This document shows, piece by piece, positions 40,834 through 50,640 of a stretch of DNA of 64,000 nt. Below the pieces are notes generated by a model. It worked only from the letters and a program-made list of their open reading frames with translations. It was not told where the DNA came from and made no database searches. Each line of letters begins with the position of its first letter. The first letter of the stretch is position 1. The DNA is from PALSA-610 sp038213435 (GTDB lineage Bacteria; Actinomycetota; Acidimicrobiia; IMCC26256; PALSA-610), in assembly GCA_038213435.1 (NCBI GenBank), contig JBBQTI010000013.1, forward strand, positions 1-64,000. Direction: 5' to 3'. The position numbers and the translations under genes are program-made.

Positions 40834-42339
40834 CTACCGCCGCCGCGCGTTCCGTTCGACCAGGCCGGCATGCATCGTCAGCTTCATGCCGGTCAGTGTG
40901 CGTTCCGTGTGGCGCATGCGCCACGCCAGCATGCGCTGCGCGTAGTCGAGCACCGTCGCTGCATAGGCCGGGTCGCCTGCGACATCGTGGATCTGCGCCG
41001 AATCGGTGCCGAGATCGAAGAAGATCGGCGGCAGCTTCGGATGACCGGCGAACTGCACGTACTTTCCGTTGTCGTCGCGCAGCACCGCGAGCGCGCATTC
41101 CTCCATGGTGAGGCCGAACGTCTCTTCGATGAGCGGGCTGTCGGGATCGCGGAAGTCGAACTCGAAATGCGCCTCCTGGCGCCAGTCGTCGGGAGACACG
41201 CCGCGCAGCCACGGCGTGAGCGCGCGGCCGTCGCATTGCAGCGGTGTGTCCGCGCCGAGCAGCTCGCAGATCGTCGGCAACACGTCGACGTGCTCGGTGA
41301 ACGCGTCGACTGTGCCGCCGTCGGCCACGCCCGGACCGCGCACGATCAGCGGTACGTGGTACGACTGGTCGAACCAGCCGAGCTTGTGCAGCATGTAGTG
41401 ATCGCCGAGGTTCTCGCCATGGTCGCTCGTGAAGATCACCAGCGTTCGGTCCGCCTGGCCCGTGGCCTCGAGCCAGTCGAGGAGGAGCCCGATCTGGTCG
41501 TCGACCTCGGCGAGCATGCCGTAGTACGTCGCTTGTAGCTCGCGCTGCTCCCGATCGTCGTCGGGCGACTTCAGGAACGGATGGTCGATCATCATGCCGA
41601 GCAGTGGGTGTTGTGCGCCCTCTTCCGCGCGCGACGGCGCGCGCACGGGCGCGGGAACCGACTGCGGATCGAACATCGTGTCGTACGGAGCGGGGGCGAG
41701 AAACGGAGGATGGGGTCGCAGGAACGAGAGGTGCGCGAACCATGGGTGCGATCCCCGGCCGTTTGCCCACGCGAGGAACCGGTCGGTGAGGAATCGCGTC
41801 TGGGAGTGCTCCGCGTCGTACTGGGTGCGCCGGACCGTACCGCTCGCGGGACGGTCGACGAACGTGCGCCAGTCGTCCGGAACGTCGACACCGCCGGCGC
41901 GAAGCCACTCGAGCCACTCGAACGGTTCGCCCTCGGGGAGATGGCACACCGGGTCGAAGCCGGGAAGTACGCCCTCGTAGCGGAAGAGACGCGGGTCGCC
42001 GGCCGCGACCGTCCGGGGGTCGATGCTCGTGTCGGTGTAGCCGAAGAGCGCGGGTTCGTAGCCCAGACGGCGGGCGACGAGGGCAACGTTGTCGTGGCGG
42101 GCGTCGAGCGGGGTGCCGTTCAGCACCGAGCGGTGGTTCATCAGGTACATGCCGGTGTACAGGGCGGCCCGGCTCGGTCCGCAGGGCGCGGCCTGGGCGA
42201 AATGGCGCCGGAATCCCACGCCGCCGGCGGCGAGCCGGTCGAGGTTCGGCGTGCGTACCAGGGGGTGCGCGGCCGCGCTCAGGCAGTCGCCGCGCCACTG
42301 GTCGGCGGTGATGAACAGGACGTTTACGTCAGGTGCCAT
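40834..42339 (-). CDS. Sulfatase (formylglycine type)
   Basis: A 501-aa sulfatase of the alkaline-phosphatase superfamily. The N-terminal metal site is LFITADQWRGDC; the modified Cys lies in AAPCGPSRAALYTGMY (CxPSR type, about residue 53), which needs formylglycine-generating enzyme; FTSDHGENLGDHYMLHKLGW holds the second metal group. It removes sulfate from an organic ester. No signal peptide is seen, so it acts inside the cell. It is the first gene of an operon with a thioesterase and an LLM oxidoreductase, and is divergent from lon. Confidence 0.9.
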   Translation of the reverse strand: MAPDVNVLFITADQWRGDCLSAAAHPLVRTPNLDRLAAGGVGFRRHFAQAAPCGPSRAALYTGMYLMNHRSVLNGTPLDARHDNVALVARRLGYEPALFGYTDTSIDPRTVAAGDPRLFRYEGVLPGFDPVCHLPEGEPFEWLEWLRAGGVDVPDDWRTFVDRPASGTVRRTQYDAEHSQTRFLTDRFLAWANGRGSHPWFAHLSFLRPHPPFLAPAPYDTMFDPQSVPAPVRAPSRAEEGAQHPLLGMMIDHPFLKSPDDDREQRELQATYYGMLAEVDDQIGLLLDWLEATGQADRTLVIFTSDHGENLGDHYMLHKLGWFDQSYHVPLIVRGPGVADGGTVDAFTEHVDVLPTICELLGADTPLQCDGRALTPWLRGVSPDDWRQEAHFEFDFRDPDSPLIEETFGLTMEECALAVLRDDNGKYVQFAGHPKLPPIFFDLGTDSAQIHDVAGDPAYAATVLDYAQRMLAWRMRHTERTLTGMKLTMHAGLVERNARRR

Positions 42340-42393
42340 GGGAATGCCGACCGAGGGAATCGGGAATCGCCCTCCACCGTTACACCCGGCACT

Positions 42394-44700
42394 ATGTCAG
42401 ACACCAAGACTCAGCTCCTGCCCCTGTTGCCCCTCACGCAAGGCGTCGTCCTGCCGCAGATGGTGGTGACGATCGCCCTCGAGACCGACGAGGCGAAGCG
42501 CGCGGCCGAAGCAGCCGCCGTTGCCGGCAACCAGATCGTGCTCGTGCCGCGACTCGACGGTCGTTTCGCCCGCGTAGGGACGATCGCCGCGATCGAGAGC
42601 GCCGGCGACCTCCCGAACGGCACGCGTGCGCTCGTAATTCGGGGCGTCGCCCGGGGCCGGGTCGGCACCGGCGAGCTCGGCGCGCACGGCGCGCTGCACG
42701 TGCAAGTCGAGCCCCTCGACGAGCCGCCGCCCACTGACCGTGCCCGAGAGCTCGCCCGCGAGTACCGCGCGGTGGTCGAGACGATTCTCGAGCACCGGGG
42801 CGCGCGCCGCATCGCCGACGTCCTCGCCGGGGTCGACGATCCCGGTCAGCTGGCCGACACCGCGGCGTACGCGCCGGAGCTCACGATGGACCAGCGGGTC
42901 GAGCTGCTGGAGGCGATCGAGGTGGAAGCGCGCCTCGAGCTCGTCCTCGGCTGGATGCGCGAGGCGCTCGCCGACCTCGAGCTGAAGGACAAGATCCGGA
43001 CCAACGTCACCGACGGCCTCGACAAGCAACAGCGCGAGCTCCTGCTGCGTCGCCAGCTCGACGAGATCCGCACGGAGCTCGGCGAGAGCGACGACGACGT
43101 CGTCGCCGAGTACCGCGCCAAGCTCGCGGAGAAGGTATTGCCCGACGCCGTCCGGCTCGCGGTCGACAAGGAGCTCGACCGGCTCGAGCGCATGGGCCAG
43201 CAGAACCCCGAGCAGGCGTGGGTCCGTAATTGGCTCGACGCGGTCGTCGACCTGCCGTGGGGCGAGTACGCGCCCGAGAGCGACGACATCCCGGACGCTC
43301 GTCGAGTGTTGGACGCCGATCACGAAGGCCTCGGCGACGTCAAGGACCGCATCCTCGAGTTCCTGGCGGTGCGCGTGTTGCGGCGCGAACGTGGCCTCGG
43401 CGCTGTGAGCGGCCGCGGTTCGGGCGCGATCCTCGCGCTCGTCGGTCCTCCCGGCGTCGGCAAGACGTCGCTGGGTGAGTCGGTCGCGCGCGCACTGGGT
43501 CGTCCCTTCGTGCGCGTGGCGGTCGGAGGCGTGCGCGACGAGGCGGAGATCCGCGGTCACCGTCGCACCTACGTCGGCTCTCGTCCCGGTCGGATCGTGC
43601 GCGCGCTGACCGAAGCCAAGGCGATGAACCCGGTCGTGCTGATCGACGAGATCGACAAGCTCCAGGCCGGCGGCTGGTCGGGCGATCCGGCGAGCGCGCT
43701 CCTGGAAGTGCTCGACCCGGCGCAGAACCATACGTTCCGTGACCACTTCCTCGAGCTCGACCTCGACTTGTCCGACGTGTTGTTCCTCGCGACCGCGAAC
43801 GTGCTCGAGACGATTCCCGGGCCGCTGCTCGACCGTATGGAGATCGTGTCGCTCGATGGCTACACGGAAGACGAGAAGGTCTCCATCGCGAAACACCACT
43901 TGTTCCCGCGCCAACGCGAGAAGGCCGGGCTGCGCGACGACGAGCTCGACGTCACCGACGCCGCGTTACACGCCCTCGTGAACGGGTGGACGCGCGAGGC
44001 CGGTGTGCGCGGTCTGGAACGGCAGATCGGCAAGATCGCCCGCAAGTCGGTGCGCAAGGTCGCCGGGCACGAGGCGACGAGCGTCGTGGTCGACGAGCCC
44101 GACCTGAAGGAGTACGTGGGTCGTCCGCGCTTTCGTCAGGACGACGCGTCGCGCGCGCCGATCCCGGGGCTCGCGACGGGTCTGGCCGTCACCGGTGCCG
44201 GCGGCGACGTGCTCACGATCGAAGTGACCGCGATGGACGGTGAGCCGGGCCTGCAGGTCACGGGCCAGCTCGGCGACGTGATGTCGGAGTCCGCGCAGAT
44301 CGCGCTGTCGTTCGTACGTGCGAACGCGAACGAGCTCGGCGTGTTGCCGGGCGCGTTCGAGCACCGCAAGTTCCACCTCCACGTACCGTCGGGCGCCATC
44401 CCGAAGGACGGTCCTTCGGCCGGCATCACGATGACGACGGCGCTCGCATCCTTGGTGACGGGACGCCCGGTCAAGCCCAACGTGGGCATGACGGGAGAGG
44501 TCACGCTGCAGGGACGGGTGCTGCCGATCGGCGGTCTGAAGCAAAAGCTGCTCGCGGCCCATCGCGCGGGCCTGACCGACGTCGTCATCCCGATCGACAA
44601 CGAACCCGATCTCGATGACGTGCCCGAGCAGGTGCGCGAGCTGCTGCACGTGCACCCGGTGCGTGACGTGCGCGAGGTCCTCGCGATCGCGCTCACCTGA
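42394..44700 (+). CDS. lon: ATP-dependent Lon protease
   Basis: A 768-aa Lon. The N-terminal LON domain (LPLLPLTQGVVLPQMVVTIA) is followed by a helical linker, the AAA+ core with Walker A GPPGVGKTSLGE (about 350) and Walker B VVLIDEIDKLQAG (about 412), and the C-terminal protease with catalytic Ser in PKDGPSAGITM and Lys in GGLKQKLLAAHRAG. It degrades misfolded and regulatory proteins in the cytoplasm. A TACACC ends 7 nt before the ATG, fitting a leaderless start. It is divergent from the sulfatase. Confidence 0.96.
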   Translation: MSDTKTQLLPLLPLTQGVVLPQMVVTIALETDEAKRAAEAAAVAGNQIVLVPRLDGRFARVGTIAAIESAGDLPNGTRALVIRGVARGRVGTGELGAHGALHVQVEPLDEPPPTDRARELAREYRAVVETILEHRGARRIADVLAGVDDPGQLADTAAYAPELTMDQRVELLEAIEVEARLELVLGWMREALADLELKDKIRTNVTDGLDKQQRELLLRRQLDEIRTELGESDDDVVAEYRAKLAEKVLPDAVRLAVDKELDRLERMGQQNPEQAWVRNWLDAVVDLPWGEYAPESDDIPDARRVLDADHEGLGDVKDRILEFLAVRVLRRERGLGAVSGRGSGAILALVGPPGVGKTSLGESVARALGRPFVRVAVGGVRDEAEIRGHRRTYVGSRPGRIVRALTEAKAMNPVVLIDEIDKLQAGGWSGDPASALLEVLDPAQNHTFRDHFLELDLDLSDVLFLATANVLETIPGPLLDRMEIVSLDGYTEDEKVSIAKHHLFPRQREKAGLRDDELDVTDAALHALVNGWTREAGVRGLERQIGKIARKSVRKVAGHEATSVVVDEPDLKEYVGRPRFRQDDASRAPIPGLATGLAVTGAGGDVLTIEVTAMDGEPGLQVTGQLGDVMSESAQIALSFVRANANELGVLPGAFEHRKFHLHVPSGAIPKDGPSAGITMTTALASLVTGRPVKPNVGMTGEVTLQGRVLPIGGLKQKLLAAHRAGLTDVVIPIDNEPDLDDVPEQVRELLHVHPVRDVREVLAIALT

Positions 44701-44728
44701 TTCGGCGATATTCCCCCCGAGCAGATAC

Positions 44729-44755
44729 GGGGCGGCGGCCTTAGGCTGCCGCCCC
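44729..44755. promoter_or_regulatory. Strong hairpin holding the SDR -10 element
   Basis: GGGGCGGC and GCCGCCCC form a perfect 8-bp outer stem, with an inner GCCT/AGGC pair, ending directly before the GTG at 44756. A -10-like TAGGCT (44742-44747) lies in the loop side, 8 nt before the start. It lies 28 bases after the lon stop, so it may also end lon transcription. Confidence 0.55.
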
Positions 44756-45559
44756 GTGCTCGAGGGCAAGGTCGCGATCGTCACGGGCGGAGGTGGCGGG
44801 ATCGGGCGCGGGATCGTCGAGCGTTTCGTCGACGAGGGCGCGGCGGTGGTCCTGGCCGAGATCGAAGCGGAGCGCGCCGGCGAGACGCAGGCCGCCGTGG
44901 GAGGGCGCGTCGCGAGCGTCGTCTGCGACGTGCGGGAGCGCGGAGCCGCCGAAGCGCTGGTCACCGCGGCACGCGACAACTTCGGACGCGTCGATGTGCT
45001 CGTCAACAACGTGGGGCACTTCGGCGGTCGGCGCGTCGCGTTTCACGACCAGACCGACGACGAGTGGGACGCGTTGTACCGGGTGAACCTCGCACACGTG
45101 TTCTCGTGCTCGCGCGCGGTCTTGCCGTCGCTCGTCGAGCAGGGCGACGGCGGCAGCATCGTCAACGTCTCGACGATCGAGGCGTTCCGTGCGATCCCGA
45201 CCCGTGCCGTCTACTCCGCGTTCAAGGCCGCGATCACGGGCTTCACTCGCTCGCTCGCGGTCGAGTACGCGCGCCACGGGGTCCGGGTGAACGCGATCGC
45301 CCCCGACGTCACCGAGACGTTGCAGGTGCCGTACTCGAGGTGGGTCGGTCCCGAGGACCGGCACCTGATCCCGACGTGGGTGCCGCTCGGTCGGTTCGGA
45401 CGGCCCTCAGACGTCGCCGGGGTCGCGGTCTTCCTCGCGTCGGAGCTCTCCGGCTTCGTCACCGGCACGACGGTGCATGTCGACGGCGGTACGTTCGCCG
45501 CCGGCGGGTGGTTCCCGACGGAGGAGGGCGGGTGGACCAACCGGCCGCGCCGACCCTGA
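44756..45559 (+). CDS. Short-chain dehydrogenase/reductase
   Basis: A 267-aa classical SDR: the NAD(P) motif VAIVTGGGGGIGRGIVERF, DVLVNNVGHFG, the catalytic Ser in GGSIVNVSTIEAF and YSAFK (Tyr and Lys), NAIAPDVTET and a final GTTVHVDGGTFAAGGW. It oxidises or reduces an alcohol/ketone of unknown identity. The start GTG has no ribosome-binding site and is probably leaderless. Its end overlaps the start of the CPBP gene by 28 bases. Confidence 0.92.
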   Translation: MLEGKVAIVTGGGGGIGRGIVERFVDEGAAVVLAEIEAERAGETQAAVGGRVASVVCDVRERGAAEALVTAARDNFGRVDVLVNNVGHFGGRRVAFHDQTDDEWDALYRVNLAHVFSCSRAVLPSLVEQGDGGSIVNVSTIEAFRAIPTRAVYSAFKAAITGFTRSLAVEYARHGVRVNAIAPDVTETLQVPYSRWVGPEDRHLIPTWVPLGRFGRPSDVAGVAVFLASELSGFVTGTTVHVDGGTFAAGGWFPTEEGGWTNRPRRP

Positions 45560-46443
45560 CCACGATTGCTCCGGGTGCCGGCGCGGGCGCCGGCGGCGAG
45601 CACGCGCGACCGCCCGGCGAAACGTGGACCCGGCGACCGTGGCGCACCTACGTCACCGACGTGCGCGCGTCCGCGGATGCGCGTGCGTCAACGACTGGCG
45701 AGACGGATCGCAAGATGGTGTTGGTCTTCGTGACGGCTGCGGTCGCGCTCACCTGCGGCAACTTCCTGTCCGATGGCGGCCGGCCCGAGTGGCTCGAGAC
45801 GATCCTGCGCACCGCGGGGTTGCACGGCCTCGCGTCGCGGTTGCACGACGGCATGCTCGTGTCGACCCACCGTGACTGGAATCAGCTCGCGTTCTGGGCC
45901 GTCGTCGTGATCACGTCGTACGTGCTCCCGCCGGTGCTGGTGATCCGGTTCGTGTTGCGAGAGCGCGTTCGCGACTACGGGCTCCGCGTACGCGGGATCC
46001 TGCCCCATCTCCGTTCCTACGCGGTCCTGTACGTCGTCGCCGCGCCGTTGATCGTCGCGGCGTCGTTCACGGCTTCATTCCAGGATCGGTATCCGTTCTT
46101 CCATCCCGCGTCGGGCCACTCGCTCTGGCCGTACTTGTATGCGTGGTGGCTGCTCTACTGGCTGCAGTTCTGCGCGCTGGAGTTCTTCTTCCGCGGCTTT
46201 CTCCTGCACGGCCTCGCGCCGCGGCTCGGTTGGGCGGCCATCTTCGCGATGGCTCTGCCCTACAACATGCTCCACTACGCCAAACCGATGCCCGAGGCCC
46301 TCGCCGCGATCGTCGGCGGCATCGTGCTCGGATCGTTGAGCTTGAAGACGAGATCGGTGTGGTGGGGTGCCGTCCTCCACATCTCGATCGCCTTCACCAT
46401 GGACATCTGCGCGCTCACGCACGCCGGCCGCATCTTCGGGTGA
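45532..46443 (+). CDS. CPBP-family membrane metalloprotease
   Basis: A 303-aa membrane protein with about seven helices after a Gly/Ala/Pro-rich N-terminal tail of about 50 residues. The CPBP (CAAX/Abi) motifs are ALEFFFRGFLLHGL (motif 1, usually EExxxR, here E-F-F-F-R), YNMLHYAKPMPEA (motif 2, with His) and GAVLHISIAFTMDICA (motif 3, His). The second Glu of motif 1 is Phe, so activity is not certain. GTG 45532 has GGAGGAG before it and overlaps the SDR gene. Confidence 0.78.
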   Translation: MDQPAAPTLTTIAPGAGAGAGGEHARPPGETWTRRPWRTYVTDVRASADARASTTGETDRKMVLVFVTAAVALTCGNFLSDGGRPEWLETILRTAGLHGLASRLHDGMLVSTHRDWNQLAFWAVVVITSYVLPPVLVIRFVLRERVRDYGLRVRGILPHLRSYAVLYVVAAPLIVAASFTASFQDRYPFFHPASGHSLWPYLYAWWLLYWLQFCALEFFFRGFLLHGLAPRLGWAAIFAMALPYNMLHYAKPMPEALAAIVGGIVLGSLSLKTRSVWWGAVLHISIAFTMDICALTHAGRIFG

Positions 46444-46445
46444 GA

Positions 46446-48320
46446 TCAGACGACGTCGACGACGGGCGCGACGAACTGCGAGTTGTACAGCCGGTGATAC
46501 GGGCCATCGCGGGCGAGCAGCTCATTGTGCGAACCCTGTTCGACGATGCTGCCATTCTCCATCACGAGGATGACGTCGGCACCGCGGATCGTCGACAGCC
46601 GGTGCGCGATCACGAAACTCGTGCGCTCTTTGCGCAGCGCGTTCATCGCCTCTTGGATGAGGACCTCGGTGCGGGTGTCGACCGAGCTGGTCGCCTCGTC
46701 GAGGATGAGGATGGCCGGGTCCGCGAGGAAGGCGCGGGCGATGGTGAGCAACTGCTTCTGGCCGGCGCTGATGTTGTCGCCTTCCTCGTTGATGAGCGTG
46801 TCGTACCCGTCGGGCAGGGAGTGGACGAATCGGTCGACGTAGGTCGCCCGGGCCGCTTGGAGAATTTGGTCTTCGGTCGCGTCGGGGTTGCCGTAGGCGA
46901 TGTTGTCGCGGATCGTCCCGCCGAACAGCCAGGTGTCCTGCAGCACCATGCCGATATTCGATCGCAGCTCGCGGCGGGGAATCGACGAGATGTCCCGCCC
47001 GTCGAGCGTGATCGCACCGCCGCTCAGCTCGTAGAAGCGCATGATGAGGTTGACGAGGGTGGTCTTACCGGCGCCGGTCGGTCCCACGATGGCGATGGTC
47101 TGACCCGGCTCGGCCACCAGTGAGAGCGACTCGATGAGCGGCCGGGCCGGGTCATACGAGAACGTGACGTCGCGGAACTCGACGCGGCCGCGCATCGGTG
47201 GCGGGTCGTTGCTCGCGACCGGGTCGGCACTCTGTTCTTCGGCGTCGAGGAACTCGACCACCCGTTCGAACGAGGCGATGCCCGACTGGAAGACGTTCAT
47301 CATCGATGCGAGCTGGGTCAGGGGCATCGAGAAGTTGCGGGAGTACTGGATGAAGGCCTGGATGTCGCCGACGGTGATCGCGCCGCTCGACACCCGCAGA
47401 CCGCCGACCACCGCGACGATCACGTACTGGATGTTGCCCATGAACATCGTGAGCGGCTGCATCAGGCTCGACATGAACTGGGCACCGAAGGATGATTCGT
47501 AGAGCTCGTCGTTCGTGTCGCGGAAGCGCTGTTCGACTTCGCGTTGCCGGCCGAACGCCTTCACCACGGCGTGTCCGGTGAACGTCTCTTCGATCTGCGC
47601 GTTGAGCAGGCCGGTGCTCCTCCACTGCGAGATGAAGCGAGGCCGGGCGCGGCGCGCGACGGCGCGCATGCCCCAGACCGAGACCGGCACTGTGGTGAGC
47701 GCGACGACCGCCAGCAAGGGCGAGATCGTGAACATCATGACGGCGACGCCCACGAGCAGCAGTACCGATGTGAGCATCTGGCTCAGCGTCTGCTGCAGGC
47801 TCTGCGCGACGTTGTCGATGTCGTTCGTGACCCGGCTCAGCAGGTCGCCGCGGGCCTGCTTGTCGATGTAGCCGAGCGGCAAGGCGTTGACCTTGTCCTC
47901 GACGTCGGAGCGCAGCTTGTACATCAATCGTTGAATGACCCCGGCAAGCATGTACGCGGCCACGATCGACAGCAGCGACGATGCCGTGTACAGCTCCAAT
48001 GCCTGGTAGAGCACGTGGTGCAACGCGCCGAAATCGATGCCGCGGTGGCCGACGACCCCGCGGACGATGATGTCGGTGCCGTGCCCGAGGACGCGCGGAC
48101 CAAGGACATTGAGGACTGCACTCGCGAGGGCGACCAACGCGACGAAGCCGAGAACGATCCACATCGGCCCGAGCATGCGGCCCAACCGGCGGAGCGCGTT
48201 CTTGAAGTCCTTCGACCGCTCGGTCGGAACCCCCGCCGAGTTCCATCGGCCCGCAGCTCGGGTCTCGGGCGCAGCGAGGTCGAGCTCCTCGTGTTCTTCG
48301 TGGTCGTCGATGATCGTCAT
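46446..48320 (-). CDS. ABC exporter half, canonical ATP site subunit
   Basis: A 624-aa half-transporter: six-helix membrane domain (about 55-335) fused to a nucleotide-binding domain. Walker A is GPTGAGKTTL, Walker B ILILDEATSSVD with the catalytic Glu, and the H-loop VIAHRLST is intact. The signature is NISAGQKQL rather than SGGQ. Its partner (48317-50050) has the opposite faults, so together they form a heterodimer with one working and one degenerate ATP site, like BmrCD/LmrCD-type multidrug exporters. It overlaps the partner's stop by 4 bases. Confidence 0.9.
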   Translation of the reverse strand: MTIIDDHEEHEELDLAAPETRAAGRWNSAGVPTERSKDFKNALRRLGRMLGPMWIVLGFVALVALASAVLNVLGPRVLGHGTDIIVRGVVGHRGIDFGALHHVLYQALELYTASSLLSIVAAYMLAGVIQRLMYKLRSDVEDKVNALPLGYIDKQARGDLLSRVTNDIDNVAQSLQQTLSQMLTSVLLLVGVAVMMFTISPLLAVVALTTVPVSVWGMRAVARRARPRFISQWRSTGLLNAQIEETFTGHAVVKAFGRQREVEQRFRDTNDELYESSFGAQFMSSLMQPLTMFMGNIQYVIVAVVGGLRVSSGAITVGDIQAFIQYSRNFSMPLTQLASMMNVFQSGIASFERVVEFLDAEEQSADPVASNDPPPMRGRVEFRDVTFSYDPARPLIESLSLVAEPGQTIAIVGPTGAGKTTLVNLIMRFYELSGGAITLDGRDISSIPRRELRSNIGMVLQDTWLFGGTIRDNIAYGNPDATEDQILQAARATYVDRFVHSLPDGYDTLINEEGDNISAGQKQLLTIARAFLADPAILILDEATSSVDTRTEVLIQEAMNALRKERTSFVIAHRLSTIRGADVILVMENGSIVEQGSHNELLARDGPYHRLYNSQFVAPVVDVV

Positions 48321-50050
48321 GCGGCGCTCTTCTCGCCGATCTGCGATTGCACGATCTCCGCGTACGTCGGGCAGTCGCGCATCAGCTCGTCGTGCGTACC
48401 CCGTCCGATGACGACGCCGTCCTCGAGGACGAGGATGTTGTCGGCCATCGAGATCGTCGACACCCGTTGCGCCACGATGACCACGGCCGCATCCTTCGTG
48501 TACGGCCCGAGTGCGGCGCGCAGCCGCGCGTCGGTCGTGAGGTCGAGGGCCGAGAACGAGTCGTCGAACACGTAGATATCGGGCCGGCGGATCAGTGCTC
48601 GTGCGATCGACAGTCTCTGACGCTGCCCGCCCGACACGTTGGTGCCGCCTTGTTCGATCCGGGCGTGGAGGCCGCCGGGCATGGCGCGGACGAACTCACT
48701 GGCCTGCGCGACGTCGAGCGCGGCCCACATCTCGTCCTCGGTGGCGTCGGGTTTGCCGAACTGCAGGTTGCTCGCAACGGTTCCCGAGAAGAGGTAGGGC
48801 CGCTGGGGCACGAGGCCGATGGTGCTCCACAGCACGTCGGGGTCCAGGTCGTGCACGTCGACGCCGCCGACCAGCACAGTGCCCTCCGTGCTGTCGAACA
48901 GCCGCAGGATGAGGTTGACGAGCGTCGACTTGCCCGCGCCGGTGCTGCCGACGATGGCGGTGGTCTGACCCGGCGCGGTGGCGAACGAGACGCCGGTCAG
49001 CACCGGGTGCTCGGCGCCGGGGTAGTGGAAGCCGACGTCGCGGAACTCGAGCGCGCCGTGCCGGACGACGTCGCGCACCGGGTCGGTCGGCGGCACGACG
49101 CTCGGGTCGGTGTCGAGCACCTCTTGGATGCGATCGGCCGACACCGAAGCCCGGGGGATCATCGAGATCATGAAGGTGGCCATCACCACCGACATGAGGA
49201 TCTGGACCAGATAGGTGAGGTACGCGACCAGTGTTCCCACCTCGATCTGGCCCGAGCTCACGCGACTCGCGCCCAGCCAGAGCACTGCAACACTCGACGC
49301 GTTGATGAGGAGGTTCACCGTCGGGAACATCGACGACATCAATCGGCCGGCCCTCAGCGATACCTCGGTCAGGTCTGCGTTCGCGGCGGCGAACCGGCGC
49401 GCTTCTTGGGGCTCGCGCACGAACGCGCGCACGACTCGGATACCGGTGATCTGCTCGCGCAGCACGCGGTTGACCTGGTCGATCCGTTCCTGCATCAGGC
49501 GGAAGGCCGGCACCATGCGCGACACGAGCAGGCCGAGCACCACGCCCGCGACGGGCATGGCAAAGACCAGGACGACCGACAGGCCGACGTCTTGACGCAG
49601 CGCCATGAACACGCCGACGACGATCGTGATCGGCGCGGCGATGGCCATCGTGCACGCCATCACCACGAGCAACTGCACCTGCTGCACGTCGTTCGTGATC
49701 CGCGTGATCAGCGAAGGCGCTCCGAAGGTGCCGACCTCACGGGCCGAGAAGTCGGTCACCTGATGGAAAAGGTTCTTGCGCAGGTCGCGCCCGAAGCCCA
49801 TCGCCACCTTGGCGCCGTAGTAGACGGCCGCGACCGAGAAGACGATCTGGACCAGCGCGAAGAAGACCATTACCGCGCCCCAGGTATAGATGTAGTGAAC
49901 ATTCCCGGGGATGACGCCCTTGTCGATGATGCGGGCGTTGATCGTCGGCAGCGTCAGCGCGGCGGAGGTCTGCACCGTCTGCAGCGCCACGATGAGCAGC
50001 AGCGTCCTGCGGTACGGACCGAGATGCGATCGCAACAGCCGGATCAGCAC
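48317..50050 (-). CDS. ABC exporter half, degenerate ATP site subunit
   Basis: A 577-aa half-transporter with the same layout. Walker A is GSTGAGKSTL and the signature NVSGGQRQRLSIARAL is canonical. Walker B reads IYVFDDSFSALD, with Asp in place of the catalytic Glu, and the H-loop reads VIVAQRVSTI, with Gln in place of His. This is the non-hydrolysing site of a heterodimeric exporter. Its start overlaps the tetR gene by 7 bases and its stop overlaps the next half (ATGA). Confidence 0.9.
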   Translation of the reverse strand: MLIRLLRSHLGPYRRTLLLIVALQTVQTSAALTLPTINARIIDKGVIPGNVHYIYTWGAVMVFFALVQIVFSVAAVYYGAKVAMGFGRDLRKNLFHQVTDFSAREVGTFGAPSLITRITNDVQQVQLLVVMACTMAIAAPITIVVGVFMALRQDVGLSVVLVFAMPVAGVVLGLLVSRMVPAFRLMQERIDQVNRVLREQITGIRVVRAFVREPQEARRFAAANADLTEVSLRAGRLMSSMFPTVNLLINASSVAVLWLGASRVSSGQIEVGTLVAYLTYLVQILMSVVMATFMISMIPRASVSADRIQEVLDTDPSVVPPTDPVRDVVRHGALEFRDVGFHYPGAEHPVLTGVSFATAPGQTTAIVGSTGAGKSTLVNLILRLFDSTEGTVLVGGVDVHDLDPDVLWSTIGLVPQRPYLFSGTVASNLQFGKPDATEDEMWAALDVAQASEFVRAMPGGLHARIEQGGTNVSGGQRQRLSIARALIRRPDIYVFDDSFSALDLTTDARLRAALGPYTKDAAVVIVAQRVSTISMADNILVLEDGVVIGRGTHDELMRDCPTYAEIVQSQIGEKSAA

Positions 50051-50631
50051 GACGGACCCTCTCGGCTGACCCCGTGCAGGAACAGCTGCAACAGTTCGTC
50101 CGGCGACCTCGGTTCGCCCGCGAGCATGGGATGGGTCGTCGACAGTGTGAGCGCGCGCAACAACCGTGCGGCGACGATCGGCTCGACCGTGATCCGGGCG
50201 CGGCTCGCCTCGAACCTGCGGACGAGTGCGTCACTGTCGACCATCGGGCGCCGCGTCATCTCGTGAAATCGCGTGCCGACGCTCGACACCAGCAGCCACA
50301 TGTCGATGACGCGTTGTTGCATGATCACGACCGCGGCCGCGAGACCCTCCTCGAAGGACAGTCCCTCGGGGATGGCGTTCAAGGCAGCTTCCAGCGGCTC
50401 GGGGTCGAGCGCGGACTCGACGACCGCCGCGATGATCTCGTCCTTGTCGGCGAAGGCCCGAAAGATCGTGCCCTCGGCGATGCCGGCCGCATCCGCGATC
50501 TGTCGGCTGGTGACCCGGTCGCCGTGCTCGAGCAGCAGCGGCAGCGTCGCCGCGACGATCATCGCCCGCCGGTCGCCGGGGGCGAGGGCCGGGGCCCGCT
50601 TCGTCTTCGTTGTCATCGCCGGCCCGGTCAC
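50044..50631 (-). CDS. TetR-family repressor of the ABC exporter operon
   Basis: A 195-aa regulator with the helix-turn-helix DRRAMIVAATLPLLLEHGDR, RVTSRQIADAAGIAEGTIFR and AFADKDEI. It is the first gene of the operon with the two ABC halves. GTG 50631 was chosen because TATCGT (50645-50640) ends 8 nt upstream, giving a leaderless start; ATG 50616 is the alternative. Its operator is the palindrome at 50641-50672, overlapping that -10. Exporter substrates probably act as inducers. Confidence 0.86.
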   Translation of the reverse strand: MTGPAMTTKTKRAPALAPGDRRAMIVAATLPLLLEHGDRVTSRQIADAAGIAEGTIFRAFADKDEIIAAVVESALDPEPLEAALNAIPEGLSFEEGLAAAVVIMQQRVIDMWLLVSSVGTRFHEMTRRPMVDSDALVRRFEASRARITVEPIVAARLLRALTLSTTHPMLAGEPRSPDELLQLFLHGVSREGPSC

Positions 50632-50640
50632 GGCCGCCCA

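Noticed and set aside
38623..41538. 971-codon plus-strand open frame across three minus-strand genes
   Set aside because: The length is striking, but it is antisense to LLM oxidoreductase, thioesterase and sulfatase genes with clear catalytic motifs, and its composition (Arg, Asp, His, Val) is that of an antisense frame.
44615..44755. N-terminal extension of the SDR into the lon gene
   Set aside because: The frame is open, but the extension overlaps the conserved lon end in another frame, and the Rossmann motif begins directly after GTG 44756.
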